From Acidimicrobiaceae bacterium (lineage in GTDB: Bacteria > Actinomycetota > Acidimicrobiia > Acidimicrobiales > RAAP-2), in NCBI GenBank assembly GCA_003160635.1, contig PMLV01000306.1:1-35572 (forward strand): a stretch of DNA of 35,572 nucleotides, in the 5' to 3' direction. The notes under the pieces were generated by a model. That model made no database searches. It was not told the origin of the DNA and worked only from the letters and a program-made list of their open reading frames with translations. Of this stretch, positions 16,765-25,258 are shown piece by piece; position 1 is the stretch's first letter; each line of letters begins with the position of its first letter. The translations under genes were made by a program, and so were the position numbers.

Positions 16765-18879
16765 TCAGGGCAGGATCGGATCCCTCGGCAGACCGAGCAT
16801 GCGCTCGGCAATGGCGTTGCGGGCCATTTCCGACGTCCCGCCCCCGATGGTCAGGCAAGGTGCGAACAGGAACAGTTGGGACCATTCGGCCGCGGTGCCG
16901 TCCGCCGCGGCGGCGGTGGCGCCCAGCATCTGCATCGCCACCCGCGTCATCCGTTGGTCCAGCTCGTTCCCGAGCAACTTGGTGATGTTCCCCTCCACGC
17001 CGGGCTCACCGCCCGAGAGGGCGCGCGAGGTGCGCCGGAGGTCGAGGGCGCGGAGGGCCCGGTGCTGGGCCAGTATCTCGCCCACCTCCTCGGCCATGGC
17101 GCCATCCTCACCGGTGTTGGCGCGGGCGCAGGCCAAGAGCTTTTCGATGCCGATGTACCCGCCACCCCCGCCCAGCGCGACGCGCTCGTTGCCCATGGTG
17201 GCCCGGGCCACCTTCCAGCCTTCGTTGACCGCCCCGACGACGTTGTCGTCCGGGACGAAGACGTCGTCGAGAAAGACCTCGTCGAACTGCGCGTCACCCG
17301 TGATCTGGCGGATGGGTCGGACCTCGACGCCGGGCGAGTGCATGTCCACCACCATGGCGGTGATCCCCGCCCGTTTCGAGGCCTCAGGATCCGTGCGGAC
17401 CAGGGCGAACCCCAACGCCGCGTCGTGGCCGGCGCTGGTCCACACCTTTTGGCCGGTGACCGACCAGCCCCCGTCGACCCGCGTGGCCCGACAGCGCAAC
17501 GAGGCCAGATCCGAACCCGCGCCGGGCTCACTGAAGAGTTGACACATGGTGAGCGTGCCCTCGAGGACGGGCCGGACCCAGAGCTCTTGCTGGCGCGGGT
17601 TGGCCCAACTCACCAAGGTGAGCGCCACCCACGCAAAGGGGTGTCCCCGTGGGATGCCGGCCAGTTCCTGGTCCATGATGATCTGCTCCCTGGCCGTTGC
17701 CGCCCGCCCCCATGGCGGGGGCCAATGGGGCAGGAGCAGGCCTGCGTCGATGAGCGCCCCCTGGCACGCCGCCGGCGGGAGAGCCTCGTAGGCCTGCCGG
17801 AAGGAGCGCAACTCGTGCCGGAGCGCGGCGCCTTCCTCGGGCAGATCCAGGCCCTCCAGTTCGGGTGGGCGGTCGCCACTCGACTGGTTCACCTCCAGCC
17901 GGGCCGCGCCGAGAGGTCCGCACCAGGCCGCAAGCGCCGCGGCGCGGCGGAGATGCAGATGCGCATCGTGCTCCCACGTGAAGCCGATGCCGCCGTGCAC
18001 CTGGATGTTGTCGGTGGCGCAGGTCATGTAGGCCGGCAAGGCCACCGAGGCCACCGAGGCCGCCGCGGCACTGGCCAGGCCGCCATGCGTGGCATCCGTC
18101 CGGGCGGCATCCCAGGCCACCGCCGTGGCCAGCTCGGCCTGAGCCAGCATGTCCGCGCAGCGATGCTTCACCGCCTGGAACGTCCCGATGGGCCGCCCGA
18201 ACTGCACGCGCTCTCGGGCGTAGGACGAGGCCGCCTCGACGCAGGCCCGGGCGCCTCCCGCCGCCTCGGCCGCCGCCATGGTCCGGGCCAGTCGCCGGGC
18301 GAGAGGCGCCGCCCCGGTCAGTGTGGCCGACGTCAGCTCGTCAGGCAGGGTCGCCGTGATCCGCGCCACCCGACGGGAACGATCCAGGCTCTCGCAGGGG
18401 ACGACCGAAAGCCCGGGGGCGTGCCGTTCGACCACCACCATGTCCTCACCCCGGGGAAGGAGCAGCACGTCGGCCAGATAAGCGCCCAGTGCAGGACCAT
18501 TTTCCGAAAAGCACACTGTCCCGACGCTGTCGCCATTCGCCAGCCCCCGAAGCCAGCGGGCGCACTGGGCCGAAGACCCGGTGGCGGCCAGGACGGCCGA
18601 GGCCAGCACGGTCGGGAGGAACGGGCCCCCCGCCACGACTCGGCCCATCTCCTCGAGGACGATGGCCAGCTCGAGCACACCGAAGCCCGATCCCCCGTAC
18701 TCCTCGGGGAGATGCAGCCCCATCCATCCGAGCGCAGCCATGTCGCGCCAGTAGGGCGGCATCGTTTCCTCGTCGGCATCGAGGGCGGCCCGCGCCACGG
18801 CCGTCGCATCCTTCTCGACCAGGAAGGCCCGGACCACCGAGGACAGCGCAACGTGGTCCGCCTCGATGGGGAGGGACAC
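16765..18879 (-). CDS. Fused double acyl-CoA dehydrogenase
   Basis: A 704-residue protein with two acyl-CoA dehydrogenase modules in one chain, like mycobacterial FadE6/FadE34-type enzymes; it would oxidise acyl-CoA to enoyl-CoA with FAD. Module 1 (about 1-330) shows GLHLPEEYGGSGFGVLELA, YARERVQFGRPIGTFQAVKH and the helix VHGGIGFTWEHDAHLHLRRA. Module 2 (about 365-704) shows CQLFSEPGAGSDLASLRC, VTGQKVWTSAGHDA and a C-terminal IGGGTSEMARNAIAERMLGL. In module 2 the position of the classical glutamate in YEGTSE is glycine, as in several actinobacterial homologues, so the active base must lie elsewhere, perhaps in module 1 (inference). The start is GTG 18879, 48 bases after the thiolase stop. Confidence 0.92.
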   Translation of the reverse strand: MSLPIEADHVALSSVVRAFLVEKDATAVARAALDADEETMPPYWRDMAALGWMGLHLPEEYGGSGFGVLELAIVLEEMGRVVAGGPFLPTVLASAVLAATGSSAQCARWLRGLANGDSVGTVCFSENGPALGAYLADVLLLPRGEDMVVVERHAPGLSVVPCESLDRSRRVARITATLPDELTSATLTGAAPLARRLARTMAAAEAAGGARACVEAASSYARERVQFGRPIGTFQAVKHRCADMLAQAELATAVAWDAARTDATHGGLASAAAASVASVALPAYMTCATDNIQVHGGIGFTWEHDAHLHLRRAAALAAWCGPLGAARLEVNQSSGDRPPELEGLDLPEEGAALRHELRSFRQAYEALPPAACQGALIDAGLLLPHWPPPWGRAATAREQIIMDQELAGIPRGHPFAWVALTLVSWANPRQQELWVRPVLEGTLTMCQLFSEPGAGSDLASLRCRATRVDGGWSVTGQKVWTSAGHDAALGFALVRTDPEASKRAGITAMVVDMHSPGVEVRPIRQITGDAQFDEVFLDDVFVPDDNVVGAVNEGWKVARATMGNERVALGGGGGYIGIEKLLACARANTGEDGAMAEEVGEILAQHRALRALDLRRTSRALSGGEPGVEGNITKLLGNELDQRMTRVAMQMLGATAAAADGTAAEWSQLFLFAPCLTIGGGTSEMARNAIAERMLGLPRDPILP

Positions 18880-18927
18880 CCTCTCAGCCCCCCGGAAGAG
18901 ACGCGCCTGGCCTGGGCGAGACCCTCC

Positions 18928-20157
18928 TCACAGCCGTTGGATGATGGTGGCCGTCCCCATTCCCCCACCGGTGCACATCGTGACGAGCCCGGTGGAGAGG
19001 TCGCGGCGTTCCAGCTCGTCCAGCACGGTCCCGATCAGCATCGACCCGGTAGCCCCGATCGGATGCCCCAGTGCCATGGCGCCGCCGTTGACATTGACCT
19101 TCTCGGGGTCGACCTCGGTGACCCGGAACCAATCGAGCACGACGGAGGCGAACGCCTCGTTCACTTCGAACAAGTCGATGTCGTCCAGGGTCATCTTGGC
19201 CTTGGCCAGCACCCGCTCGGTCGCCGGTGCAGGTGCCGTCAGCATGATCACCGGTTCGGTCCCGGCCACGGCCGTCATCACGATCCGAGCCCGCGGCGTC
19301 ATGCCGTGGCTCCGGGCGTACTCCGGCGACGCCACCAGGACGGCACCTGCCCCGTCCACCACTCCCGACGAATTGCCCGCATGATGGACGTGGCGCAGCG
19401 CGGAAAGCTCGGGGTAGCTCTGTAGCGCCAACTCGTCGAAGGTCGGGCCTCCTTCGCTACTGGGCGCCGCGCCCATGGCCTCGAAACTGGCGCGCAGCGC
19501 CGTCAAGTCCTCCATCGTCGTGCTCGGCCTCGGATGCTCGTCGTGGTCCAGGGCCAGTCGTCCGTCGTCGTGGTAGATCGGCACGATGCTCTTCTCGAAC
19601 CGTCCCTCCTCGATGGCGATCCCGGCCCGCCGCTGGCTCTCCAACGCCAGCGCGTCGCACTCCTCGCGGGTGAAGCCTCGCAATGAGGCGATGAGATCGG
19701 CTGAGATTCCCTGGGGCACCATCGGGAAGCGCTCCTGGAGGTGCGCGTTGTTGGCACTGAAGCCGTCGACATGCATCGGCGCGGTGCGCGACATCGACTC
19801 GACGCCGCCGCCCACGACCAGGTCCTGGTGACCGGCCAGCACGCCCATGGCCGCAAAGTTGACGGCCTGCTGACCAGAGCCGCAAAACCGGTTGAGGGTG
19901 ACGCCGGGAGCATCGAGGGACCAGCCGGCATCGAGCACGGCCATCCGGGCGATGTCCATGGCGTGGTCACCGCTCCCGGCGGCGCATCCCATGATCACGT
20001 CGTCGATGTCGTTCGTGTCCAGACCGTTGCGCCGTTCGAGCTCTTGGAGCACCTGCGCCAGGACCCGCTGGGGGTGCACGTCGGCCAGGCCGCCCTTCCC
20101 CGCCTTGCCCCGACCGCGCGGTGATCGCACGGCATCGATAATCCAGGCCTCAGACAT
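18928..20157 (-). CDS. Thiolase (acetyl-CoA acetyltransferase family)
   Basis: A 409-residue degradative-type thiolase. The nucleophilic cysteine is Cys92 in NRFCGSGQQAVN, the general base His365 in GGAMALGHPIGATG, and the second catalytic cysteine Cys395 in MCTGGGMGTATII. The substrate-binding segment FEVNEAFASVVLDW is also intact. It cleaves a 3-ketoacyl-CoA with CoA, or condenses two acyl-CoAs. The ATG at 20157 has a GGAGGAG ribosome site seven bases upstream; a longer frame to 20226 is not supported. It is the first gene of the minus-strand operon that runs through the dehydrogenase and amidohydrolases to hyuB, divergent from the plus-strand synthetase trio. Confidence 0.95.
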   Translation of the reverse strand: MSEAWIIDAVRSPRGRGKAGKGGLADVHPQRVLAQVLQELERRNGLDTNDIDDVIMGCAAGSGDHAMDIARMAVLDAGWSLDAPGVTLNRFCGSGQQAVNFAAMGVLAGHQDLVVGGGVESMSRTAPMHVDGFSANNAHLQERFPMVPQGISADLIASLRGFTREECDALALESQRRAGIAIEEGRFEKSIVPIYHDDGRLALDHDEHPRPSTTMEDLTALRASFEAMGAAPSSEGGPTFDELALQSYPELSALRHVHHAGNSSGVVDGAGAVLVASPEYARSHGMTPRARIVMTAVAGTEPVIMLTAPAPATERVLAKAKMTLDDIDLFEVNEAFASVVLDWFRVTEVDPEKVNVNGGAMALGHPIGATGSMLIGTVLDELERRDLSTGLVTMCTGGGMGTATIIQRL

Positions 20158-20332
20158 CCACCAACTCCTCCTCGATCGAGCGGCAAACGCTAACACCACG
20201 CTCGTGGACCCATGCCGGATTGGCATTTGCCATTTGCGCCGGCAGGCCGCAGAGTGTTACACCGAACGTCAGAGCGGGGATCGCGCGAGTGCCCGGTGGG
20301 CAGGTCGCGCGCCGTCGAATGGGGGGGTCTCG
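20158..20332. promoter_or_regulatory. Divergent control region between thiolase operon and synthetase operon
   Basis: These 175 bases separate two divergent operons and must contain both promoters, though I cannot place -10/-35 pairs with confidence. An inverted repeat, TGGCA-TT-TGCCA, lies at 20221-20232, followed by a second ATTTGC copy. The ten bases GCATTTGCCA (20223-20232) match GCATTTGTCA at 4487-4496, in the other divergent catabolic control region, at nine of ten positions. A shared regulator is possible but unproven. Confidence 0.3.
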
Positions 20333-21031
20333 TTGTTCTACCTGCACGAAGTCCACAAGGTCATCGGCCTCAAGGAAGACGAGTTCGAGGCGGCCTATCG
20401 CGACGGCTGGATGTCCCTCATGGCGGACACCGACTACGCCCGGCTGCTGTGGTACACCAACCACGCCGTGGGCAGCGGTGTCTCCTACAACGTCGTCACC
20501 ATCACGGGCATCACCGACGGGGCGGGGTGGGCGGACCTCGTCACGCGATGCCAGAAGGGCGACCTGCAGTCCTGGATGCGCGACACGGACGAACTGCGGC
20601 ACGACGTGGTCGGCAAACTCCTCGTTCCCACGCATTGGTCCCCCATGCAAGATGTCGACCTCGGCACCGTGCCCACCGACGGCTCCACGCATACGATGAC
20701 CATGTACATGGAAGACACCATGTGGCCCTACGAGGTGCTCGACTACATCGAAGCCTGCGGGAGCGTGTACTCCAAGAGCCTGGAACACGCTGAGGAGGAC
20801 CTCTTCATCACCATCGATCTGGCTCTGACGCCGGCGTTGGGCACCAATGTCCGCCGCGAAGCCTCGCTCATGCAGAAGATCCACAACATCGATCGGCTGA
20901 TGTGGCTCCTCACCAACGACATCTCGCCCGAGCACAGAGGGCCGGGAACGTGGATGTACGACGGGCTCGAGTTCCGCGACCAGTGGGAGAGCAAGCTGCT
21001 CCGGACCTCCCCCTGGTCGCCCCTGTGGTGA
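20333..21031 (+). CDS. Paralogous dimeric alpha/beta-barrel-like protein, copy A
   Basis: A 232-residue protein of unknown function, probably of the ferredoxin-like dimeric alpha/beta barrel type (NIPSNAP/EthD-like), with HEVHKVIGLKEDEFEAAYRD, LLWYTNHAVGSGVSYNVVT and a C-terminal LEFRDQWESKLLRTSPWSP. The TTG at 20333 is chosen as start because it aligns exactly with the ATG of the paralogue at 22511, both genes then being 699 bases long, and because a run of seven G lies just upstream. No ATG or GTG gives the same N-terminus. It is the first gene of a trio with an acyl-CoA synthetase. It may be an accessory or isomerase-like enzyme for the same acyl-CoA route (inference). Confidence 0.85.
   Translation: MFYLHEVHKVIGLKEDEFEAAYRDGWMSLMADTDYARLLWYTNHAVGSGVSYNVVTITGITDGAGWADLVTRCQKGDLQSWMRDTDELRHDVVGKLLVPTHWSPMQDVDLGTVPTDGSTHTMTMYMEDTMWPYEVLDYIEACGSVYSKSLEHAEEDLFITIDLALTPALGTNVRREASLMQKIHNIDRLMWLLTNDISPEHRGPGTWMYDGLEFRDQWESKLLRTSPWSPLW
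20372..20524 (+). repeat. 153-base block nearly identical to 22550-22702
   Basis: This part of copy A matches copy B with only six differences in 153 bases, all at third codon positions and synonymous, while the flanking parts of the two genes differ far more. It includes a 56-base perfectly identical run beginning gacggctggatg. Confidence 0.85.
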
Positions 21032-21041
21032 GTCGCTGCAC

Positions 21042-22490
21042 ATGAACATCGCGTCGCTCATCGATGCGCCGAGTAGCCGGGATCCCGGGCGGACGGCCCT
21101 CATCCTCAAGGACGGCGACGTCACCTACGGCGAGCTTGACGCGGCCGCACGCAGCGTGGCCGTGGGGCTGCGGGCACACGGTGTCCAGCCCGGAGATCGG
21201 GTCCCGGTGGTCGAAGTGGGCAACCTTCTCTCCATTGCCACCATGCTGGGCGCGGCCCGGATCGGCGCCGCCGCGGCACTGATGAACCCCGCCTTGCGGC
21301 CCCAGGAGATCGCGGCCTTGATCGAGACCGCAGGCTGTCGGCGGATGGCCGTCACGGGCCCGGCCTTCGCCGGCATGGTCTCGCCCGCCGTCGACGGCAA
21401 TGTGCTCGGCGCGGCCGAACTCCTCCATAATGCCGATACCTCCTCGGTCGAGACCGTGGTGGGGGCCGACGAGGATGACGGGCTGATTCTCTTCACCAGC
21501 GGGACGACCGGGCTCCCCAAGGCGATTCCGATCGGCCACGGGGTGATCTCACGTCGCTTCATGAGTTACGCCCCGCCTTTCAAACCGGAAAACCGCCCGA
21601 ACATCGGAATGATGTCCGTCCCCTTCTTCCACGTCGGTGGCTCACTCGGGCAGCTCACCGGCCTGTACGGGGCGAACACCTCGGTGATCCAGGAGCGATT
21701 CGACGCCGGCGAATGGCTCGAGCTCGTGGCCCGGTACAAGGTCGTGAGCACATTCTTGGTCCCGACCATGTTGCAGCGGATCCTCGACCACCCCAATTTT
21801 GCCGCGGCCGACCTCAGCTCGCTCGCCATGGTGGCCTATGGGGCTGCGGCCGCGCCGAAGGAGCTGGTCCTGCGCGCGATGAAGGCGCTCCCCCATGTTG
21901 CCTTCGCCAATATCTTCGGCCAGACCGAGACACTGGGCGCCTATACCACGCTGGCTCCGGGTGACCACGGCAACGTGGACCTGATCGGGTCCGTGGGGAA
22001 GGCCTTGCCCGGTGTGGAGATCCGCGTGGTGCACCCCGGCACCGAGGACGAGGTTCCGCCGGGCGAGGTGGGAGAGCTCGTCGTCCTCTCCGACCAGAAC
22101 GTGCAGCCCGGCTGGTTCCACACGGGCGATCTGGCCCGGATAGATGCCGAGGGGTACATCTTCCCCTCGGGGCGCCTGTCCGACACGATCAACCGGGGCG
22201 GGGAGAAGTTCGGGCCCATCGAGGTCGAGACGGTCCTCCGCGACCACCCCTCCATCGTCGAGGTGTCGGTGGTGGCGGTCCCGGACTCCGAAATGGGCGA
22301 ACGCGTCGGCGCCCTGATCGTGGCGTCCGAACCCTTGACCGACGACGACGTGCGTACCTTCTGCGCCGATCGCCTCGCCCGTTTCAAACTGCCGGAGCGG
22401 ATCGCCTTCGTCAGCGAGATCCCGCACAACGAAACCGGGAAGGTGGACCGGCGCGCCGTCGTCGCCCTCCTGCGTCAACCGTCAGCCTGA
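21042..22490 (+). CDS. AMP-dependent acyl-CoA synthetase/ligase
   Basis: A 482-residue adenylate-forming enzyme that activates a carboxylic acid with ATP and joins it to CoA. The ATP-binding P-loop is LFTSGTTGLPKAI at residues 150-162. Further motifs are FANIFGQTETLGAYTTL, the A8 hinge region WFHTGDLARIDAEGYIFPSG with RLSDTINRGGEKFGPIEVE, and the catalytic lysine in IPHNETGKVDRRAV. It is rather short, as in plant- and actinobacterial-type small synthetases. The ATG at 21042 follows copy A by ten bases and lacks a strong ribosome site, suggesting coupled translation. Copy B follows 20 bases after its stop. Its acid substrate is unknown; the divergent beta-oxidation-like operon is the obvious partner. 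Confidence 0.93.
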   Translation: MNIASLIDAPSSRDPGRTALILKDGDVTYGELDAAARSVAVGLRAHGVQPGDRVPVVEVGNLLSIATMLGAARIGAAAALMNPALRPQEIAALIETAGCRRMAVTGPAFAGMVSPAVDGNVLGAAELLHNADTSSVETVVGADEDDGLILFTSGTTGLPKAIPIGHGVISRRFMSYAPPFKPENRPNIGMMSVPFFHVGGSLGQLTGLYGANTSVIQERFDAGEWLELVARYKVVSTFLVPTMLQRILDHPNFAAADLSSLAMVAYGAAAAPKELVLRAMKALPHVAFANIFGQTETLGAYTTLAPGDHGNVDLIGSVGKALPGVEIRVVHPGTEDEVPPGEVGELVVLSDQNVQPGWFHTGDLARIDAEGYIFPSGRLSDTINRGGEKFGPIEVETVLRDHPSIVEVSVVAVPDSEMGERVGALIVASEPLTDDDVRTFCADRLARFKLPERIAFVSEIPHNETGKVDRRAVVALLRQPSA

Positions 22491-22510
22491 CCTGAATCCA
22501 AAGGAGACCC

Positions 22511-23209
22511 ATGCTCTATCTGCACGAGACCCACAAGGTCGTCGGCCGCAAGGAAGACGAGTTCGAGGCGGCCTACCGAGACGGCTGGATGTCCCTCATG
22601 GCGGACACCGACTACGCCCGGCTGCTGTGGTACACGAACCATGCCGTGGGCAGCGGTGTCTCCTACAACGTGGTCACCATCACCGGCATCACCGACGGGG
22701 CGGCGTACGCGGACCTCGTCACGCGCAGCCAGACCGGGGACCTGCAGGCGTTCATGCGCGACACCGACAAGCTCCGTCACGACGTCTATGGAAAGATGCT
22801 GGTCCCGGTGCACTGGTCGCCGATCCAAGAGATCGATCTCGCCACGGTGCCCACCGACGGTTCCACGCACGAGTTGTGCCTCTTCATGGAGGACACCGGG
22901 TGGCCCTACGTGCCGATCGACGACTACATCCAATGCTGGTACGACATCTACTACGAGCCGCTGAGCCACATGTCGCCGCGGGTCCTCGACATTCAAGGGT
23001 GCTTCCAGGTGGCGCACGGCACGCACATGCGACGCGAGGCCATGCTCTGGCAGAAGATCCCCGACCCGTCGAGCCTCATGCACCTGCTCACGACGGAGCT
23101 TCCGCCCGAACACCGGGGGGCCGGAACCTACATGGGCGACGCCCTCAAGTTCCGTGACCAGTGGGAGAGCAGGCTCCTGCGCACGAGCAGCTGGTCGCCC
23201 CTGTACTGA
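22511..23209 (+). CDS. Paralogous dimeric alpha/beta-barrel-like protein, copy B
   Basis: A 232-residue protein, same length as copy A and aligned without gaps at the ends. It begins MLYLHETHKVVGRKEDEFEA and ends KFRDQWESRLLRTSSWSPLY. The first third is almost identical to copy A. The rest differs substantially, for example WYDIYYEPLSHMSPRVLDIQ here where A has a different helix, and MRREAMLWQKI where A has VRREASLMQKI. An AAAGGAG ribosome site at 22500-22506 is the strongest in the trio. Two diverged copies flanking a synthetase could form a heteromer or act on successive intermediates (inference). I do not recognise an active-site motif. Confidence 0.85.
   Translation: MLYLHETHKVVGRKEDEFEAAYRDGWMSLMADTDYARLLWYTNHAVGSGVSYNVVTITGITDGAAYADLVTRSQTGDLQAFMRDTDKLRHDVYGKMLVPVHWSPIQEIDLATVPTDGSTHELCLFMEDTGWPYVPIDDYIQCWYDIYYEPLSHMSPRVLDIQGCFQVAHGTHMRREAMLWQKIPDPSSLMHLLTTELPPEHRGAGTYMGDALKFRDQWESRLLRTSSWSPLY
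22550..22702 (+). repeat. Second copy of the 153-base near-identical block
   Basis: Partner of 20372-20524, located at the same position in the coding frame of copy B, exactly 2178 bases downstream. All six differences are synonymous. Confidence 0.85.
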
Positions 23210-23270
23210 CACAACCATTGAGCGTCCCTCTCTTGGCACCCGCCGATCGAACGCGTTAGACATTCGGCCG

Positions 23271-24938
23271 ATGTCGGAACGGTCACCGGTCGAGCTCACC
23301 TCCGAGCGGTCGTACGCGTGGCCTCTGACCGACGGAATGCGCCTCGACGAGGGCGATGAGGTCGCCCGTGCTCGTTCCCGGCCTCGCAGGATCCCCCATC
23401 GCCTCCCCCTCGCCGTCCTCCTCTTCGGCGCCATCGTGACCGCGCTCTTGACCTGGACTGCCGCAAGCGCCAACACCAACAGTGACCATCGCCTCCTCAA
23501 GCTCCAGGTCCGGCAGGCGGCAACAGCCCTCAGCGAGGCGCTCCCCAGCATTCAGACCCCCCTCACGGCCGCCTTCGACGTGGCGGCGGCCACGCAGGGG
23601 ACCGCCGCATTCCGACAGCTCATCTCTCCCGACGTGGGAGCCGCCGGGCCCTTTCTCTCCGCCTCCCTGTGGCAGATCTCGCCGGGGCCGCCCAAACCAC
23701 TCATCGTCGTCGGAGCTCAGCCACTCCTGGCCGCCAAGGGGGAAACCGCCAGCTTCTTCAGTCGTGTCCAGCCGGGCCAGGCCTTGACGGTCACTTCCAT
23801 CATCGGCGGTGCCGCGCCGCGACTGGGCTTCGCCGAGATACCGGCCGGGCATGGTGACACCGTGCTCGTCTACGCCGAGACGCCGCTCCCACCTCACAAG
23901 AAGGCCGTCGTGCCGAAGAACTCGGCCTTCTCCGATCTGAATTTCGCCCTCTACCTGGGCCCCAAGGCGGAGGCCGCTGCGCTCATGGAGAGAACCGGAC
24001 CCCTCGGTGGCTACCACGTCCAGACCAGCGTGCCCTTCGGGGACACGGTCCTCACCTTGGTCGGGACGGCGACGGCCCCTCTCGCCGGAGGGTCGTCGGC
24101 CGACTTGCCGCTGATCGCCGCCCTCCTCGGTGCCGCCCTCACCCTCGGTGCCGCCCTGACGTCGGAGTACCTCATCCGGCGGCGTCGCCTGGCCGAGACC
24201 CTGGCGGCGGAGAACGCCAACCTCTACGTCGAGCAACGCACGATCTCAGAGACACTTCAGCATTCCTTGCTTCCCGAAGAGATACCCATGATCCCCGGGA
24301 CCGAGATCGCCGTGCGGTACCTCGCCGGAGTCGGTGGTATCGAAGTCGGCGGCGACTGGTACGACGTGATACCGAGCGGCGACGGGGACGCTCTTTTCGT
24401 CGTCGGCGATGTCTCCGGTCGCGGTCTGGGCGCAGCCACGACGATGGGTTACCTGCGTCACGCCATCCGGGCCTACGCCCCGCAGGGGGGCGGCCCCGCC
24501 ACGGTGCTCGGCAAGCTCGGCGATCTGGTCGGTCGCGCGGACGACGGTCACTTCGCCACCGTGCTGTGCGGCCACATCGACGTGAAACGCCACCATCTCA
24601 CTGTCGCCTGCGCGGGCCACTTCGCCCCGCTGGTGAAAGACCAGCACGGCACCCGTTACGTCGACGTCACGATCGGGCCACCGATCGGCGTGCTCCCGCG
24701 TGCGACACCGGTCGAGACCACCATCACTCTCTCCCCCGGCGCATCCGTCCTAGCCTTTACCGACGGGTTGGTGGAGCGCCGTGGCGAACATCTCGACGTG
24801 GGTTTGACCCGGCTGAAAGAGGCGGTCATGGCCAGTGACGGCGACGTTGACGACCTGCTCGGCCAGCTCGTGGCCGAACTTGCGCCCGATGGTTCCGACG
24901 ACGACATCGCGATTCTGGGGGTGAGATGGCTGAACTAG
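23271..24938 (+). CDS. Membrane PP2C-type phosphatase with extracytoplasmic sensor (RsbU/SpoIIE-like)
   Basis: A 555-residue protein. A transmembrane helix at residues 45-67 (LPLAVLLFGAIVTALLTW) and another at about 278-301 bracket an outside domain of some 210 residues, perhaps CHASE-like (uncertain). A linker helix with ENANLYVEQRTISETLQHSL precedes the PP2C/SpoIIE phosphatase, which has metal-binding motifs GGDWYDV (360-366) and VGDVSGRG (378-385), then CAGHFAPLV, LAFTDGLVERRGE and SDDDIAILGVRW. It should dephosphorylate the STAS antagonist encoded next, whose gene it overlaps by 13 bases, in response to an external signal. The ATG at 23271 gives a short cytoplasmic N-terminus. Upstream TTGGCA/TAGACA (23233-23262, 18-base spacer) is only a weak promoter candidate. 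Confidence 0.92.
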   Translation: MSERSPVELTSERSYAWPLTDGMRLDEGDEVARARSRPRRIPHRLPLAVLLFGAIVTALLTWTAASANTNSDHRLLKLQVRQAATALSEALPSIQTPLTAAFDVAAATQGTAAFRQLISPDVGAAGPFLSASLWQISPGPPKPLIVVGAQPLLAAKGETASFFSRVQPGQALTVTSIIGGAAPRLGFAEIPAGHGDTVLVYAETPLPPHKKAVVPKNSAFSDLNFALYLGPKAEAAALMERTGPLGGYHVQTSVPFGDTVLTLVGTATAPLAGGSSADLPLIAALLGAALTLGAALTSEYLIRRRRLAETLAAENANLYVEQRTISETLQHSLLPEEIPMIPGTEIAVRYLAGVGGIEVGGDWYDVIPSGDGDALFVVGDVSGRGLGAATTMGYLRHAIRAYAPQGGGPATVLGKLGDLVGRADDGHFATVLCGHIDVKRHHLTVACAGHFAPLVKDQHGTRYVDVTIGPPIGVLPRATPVETTITLSPGASVLAFTDGLVERRGEHLDVGLTRLKEAVMASDGDVDDLLGQLVAELAPDGSDDDIAILGVRWLN

Positions 24939-25258
24939 ACGGTGCGTCCCGCGCCAGGATCGACGTGGCCGAGGGCGATCCGGGGTGCTTCACCGCGACC
25001 ATCTCAGGAGAGCTCGACATCCATAGCGTCGATGCCCTCGGGGCCCGCATCGAGGACCTTCTCGCCCGCCCGGCCACCCGCATCGATTTCGAGCTCTCTG
25101 ATCTCGAATTCATGGACAGCTCGGGGCTGGCGTTGCTGCTGCGGGTCACGAACCAGTTCGGCCCCGCGCACGTCAGGGGGGCCAAACCGCTGATTCGCCG
25201 TGTGATCGAGGTGTCCGGCCTCGACGGGGTCCTGCAGGTGGACGGACCCGTCCCATGA
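24926..25258 (+). CDS. STAS-domain anti-sigma factor antagonist (RsbV/SpoIIAA-like)
   Basis: A 110-residue single STAS domain. The segment FTATISGELDIHSVDALGAR is the first strand and helix, and the phosphorylation site lies in LEFMDSSGLALLL, with Ser65 or Ser66 (DSSG at residues 64-67) as the residue a partner kinase would modify. Family members bind and inactivate an anti-sigma kinase when unphosphorylated. The gene overlaps the upstream phosphatase by 13 bases and the downstream kinase by four (ATGA), so the three products are made together. Confidence 0.93.
   Translation: MAELDGASRARIDVAEGDPGCFTATISGELDIHSVDALGARIEDLLARPATRIDFELSDLEFMDSSGLALLLRVTNQFGPAHVRGAKPLIRRVIEVSGLDGVLQVDGPVP

Noticed and set aside
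16726-19425. An 899-codon plus-strand open frame opposite the acyl-CoA dehydrogenase and thiolase genes
   Set aside because: Its product is rich in Arg, Gly, His and Pro with no domain. It is the expected antisense shadow of GC-rich genes whose minus-strand products are clear enzymes.
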